This document shows, in pieces, positions 13,737 through 13,776 of a DNA stretch of 13,776 nucleotides (the first letter of the stretch is position 1; every line of letters begins with the position of its first letter). The stretch spans positions 1 through 13,776 of the forward strand of contig JAJYGU010000279.1 in assembly GCA_021784975.1 (NCBI GenBank), given 5' to 3'. Under the pieces are notes generated by a model. It made no database searches, had not been told where the DNA came from, and saw only the letters and a list, made by a program, of their open reading frames with translations. Source of the stretch: Planctomycetota bacterium. GTDB taxonomy: Bacteria; Planctomycetota; Planctomycetia; Pirellulales; Thermoguttaceae. A program made the translations under genes and the position numbers.

Positions 13737-13776
13737 ATGCGACGAGCCGTTTTCGTAAGCTGTGTCATCAGTCTTG
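13737..13776 (+). CDS. start of a gene cut by the right edge, probably exported protein
   Basis: ATG 13737 has AAAGGA 8 bases upstream; an in-frame GTG at 13734 is possible. The 13 visible residues (MRRAVFVSCVISL) have two arginines followed by a hydrophobic stretch, like the beginning of a signal peptide. Nothing more can be said about its function. Confidence 0.5.
   Translation, partial: MRRAVFVSCVISL

Overview
The window is GC-rich bacterial DNA, most likely from a planctomycete (Planctomycetota, Pirellulales-like). Four signs point there: a small lysine-rich protein of the family shared by the PVC superphylum (2707-2997, +); a surface protein carrying the planctomycete-type N-terminal motif ESLEDRRLL (5807-8023, -); an outer-membrane TolC-like lipoprotein with a long Pro-rich tail; and several short palindromic repeat families of the kind scattered through such genomes.

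Layout. 1-2500 (+): TolC-family efflux or export lipoprotein whose real start probably lies at or beyond the left edge; its C-terminal tail is built from back-to-back DNA hairpins. 2595-4374 (+): a promoter candidate, the small basic PVC protein, then 3 nt later a LarA-type nickel-dependent 2-hydroxyacid racemase with all its catalytic residues and an in-frame palindromic insertion of about 100 bp. 4451-5664 (+): trypsin-like serine protease with an N-terminal signal peptide and a C-terminal membrane anchor. 5698-5754: long inverted repeat between convergent genes. 5807-8023 (-): secreted protein made of seven Ig-like tandem repeats of about 90 residues. 8024-8218: divergent promoter region. 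8219-10270 (+): secreted GH127 beta-L-arabinofuranosidase-like enzyme with a Glu/Cys zinc site. 10271-10737: gene-free stretch with a palindrome cluster. 10738-12111 (+): secreted C45/AAT-type Ntn hydrolase, followed by a good intrinsic terminator. 12276-13367 (-): Gfo/Idh/MocA oxidoreductase. 13737-13776 (+): start of a gene cut by the right edge.

How the genes fit. This is not one obvious operon. Many products are exported (TolC lipoprotein, protease, repeat protein, GH127, C45 hydrolase), and GH127, Gfo/Idh/MocA and LarA-like enzymes would suit degradation of plant or algal polysaccharides and hydroxyacids, but no shared pathway is proven here. I see no CRISPR array, tRNA, rRNA, transposase or integrase. 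The most notable signal is the group of palindromic elements, some of which sit inside coding sequences and are translated.
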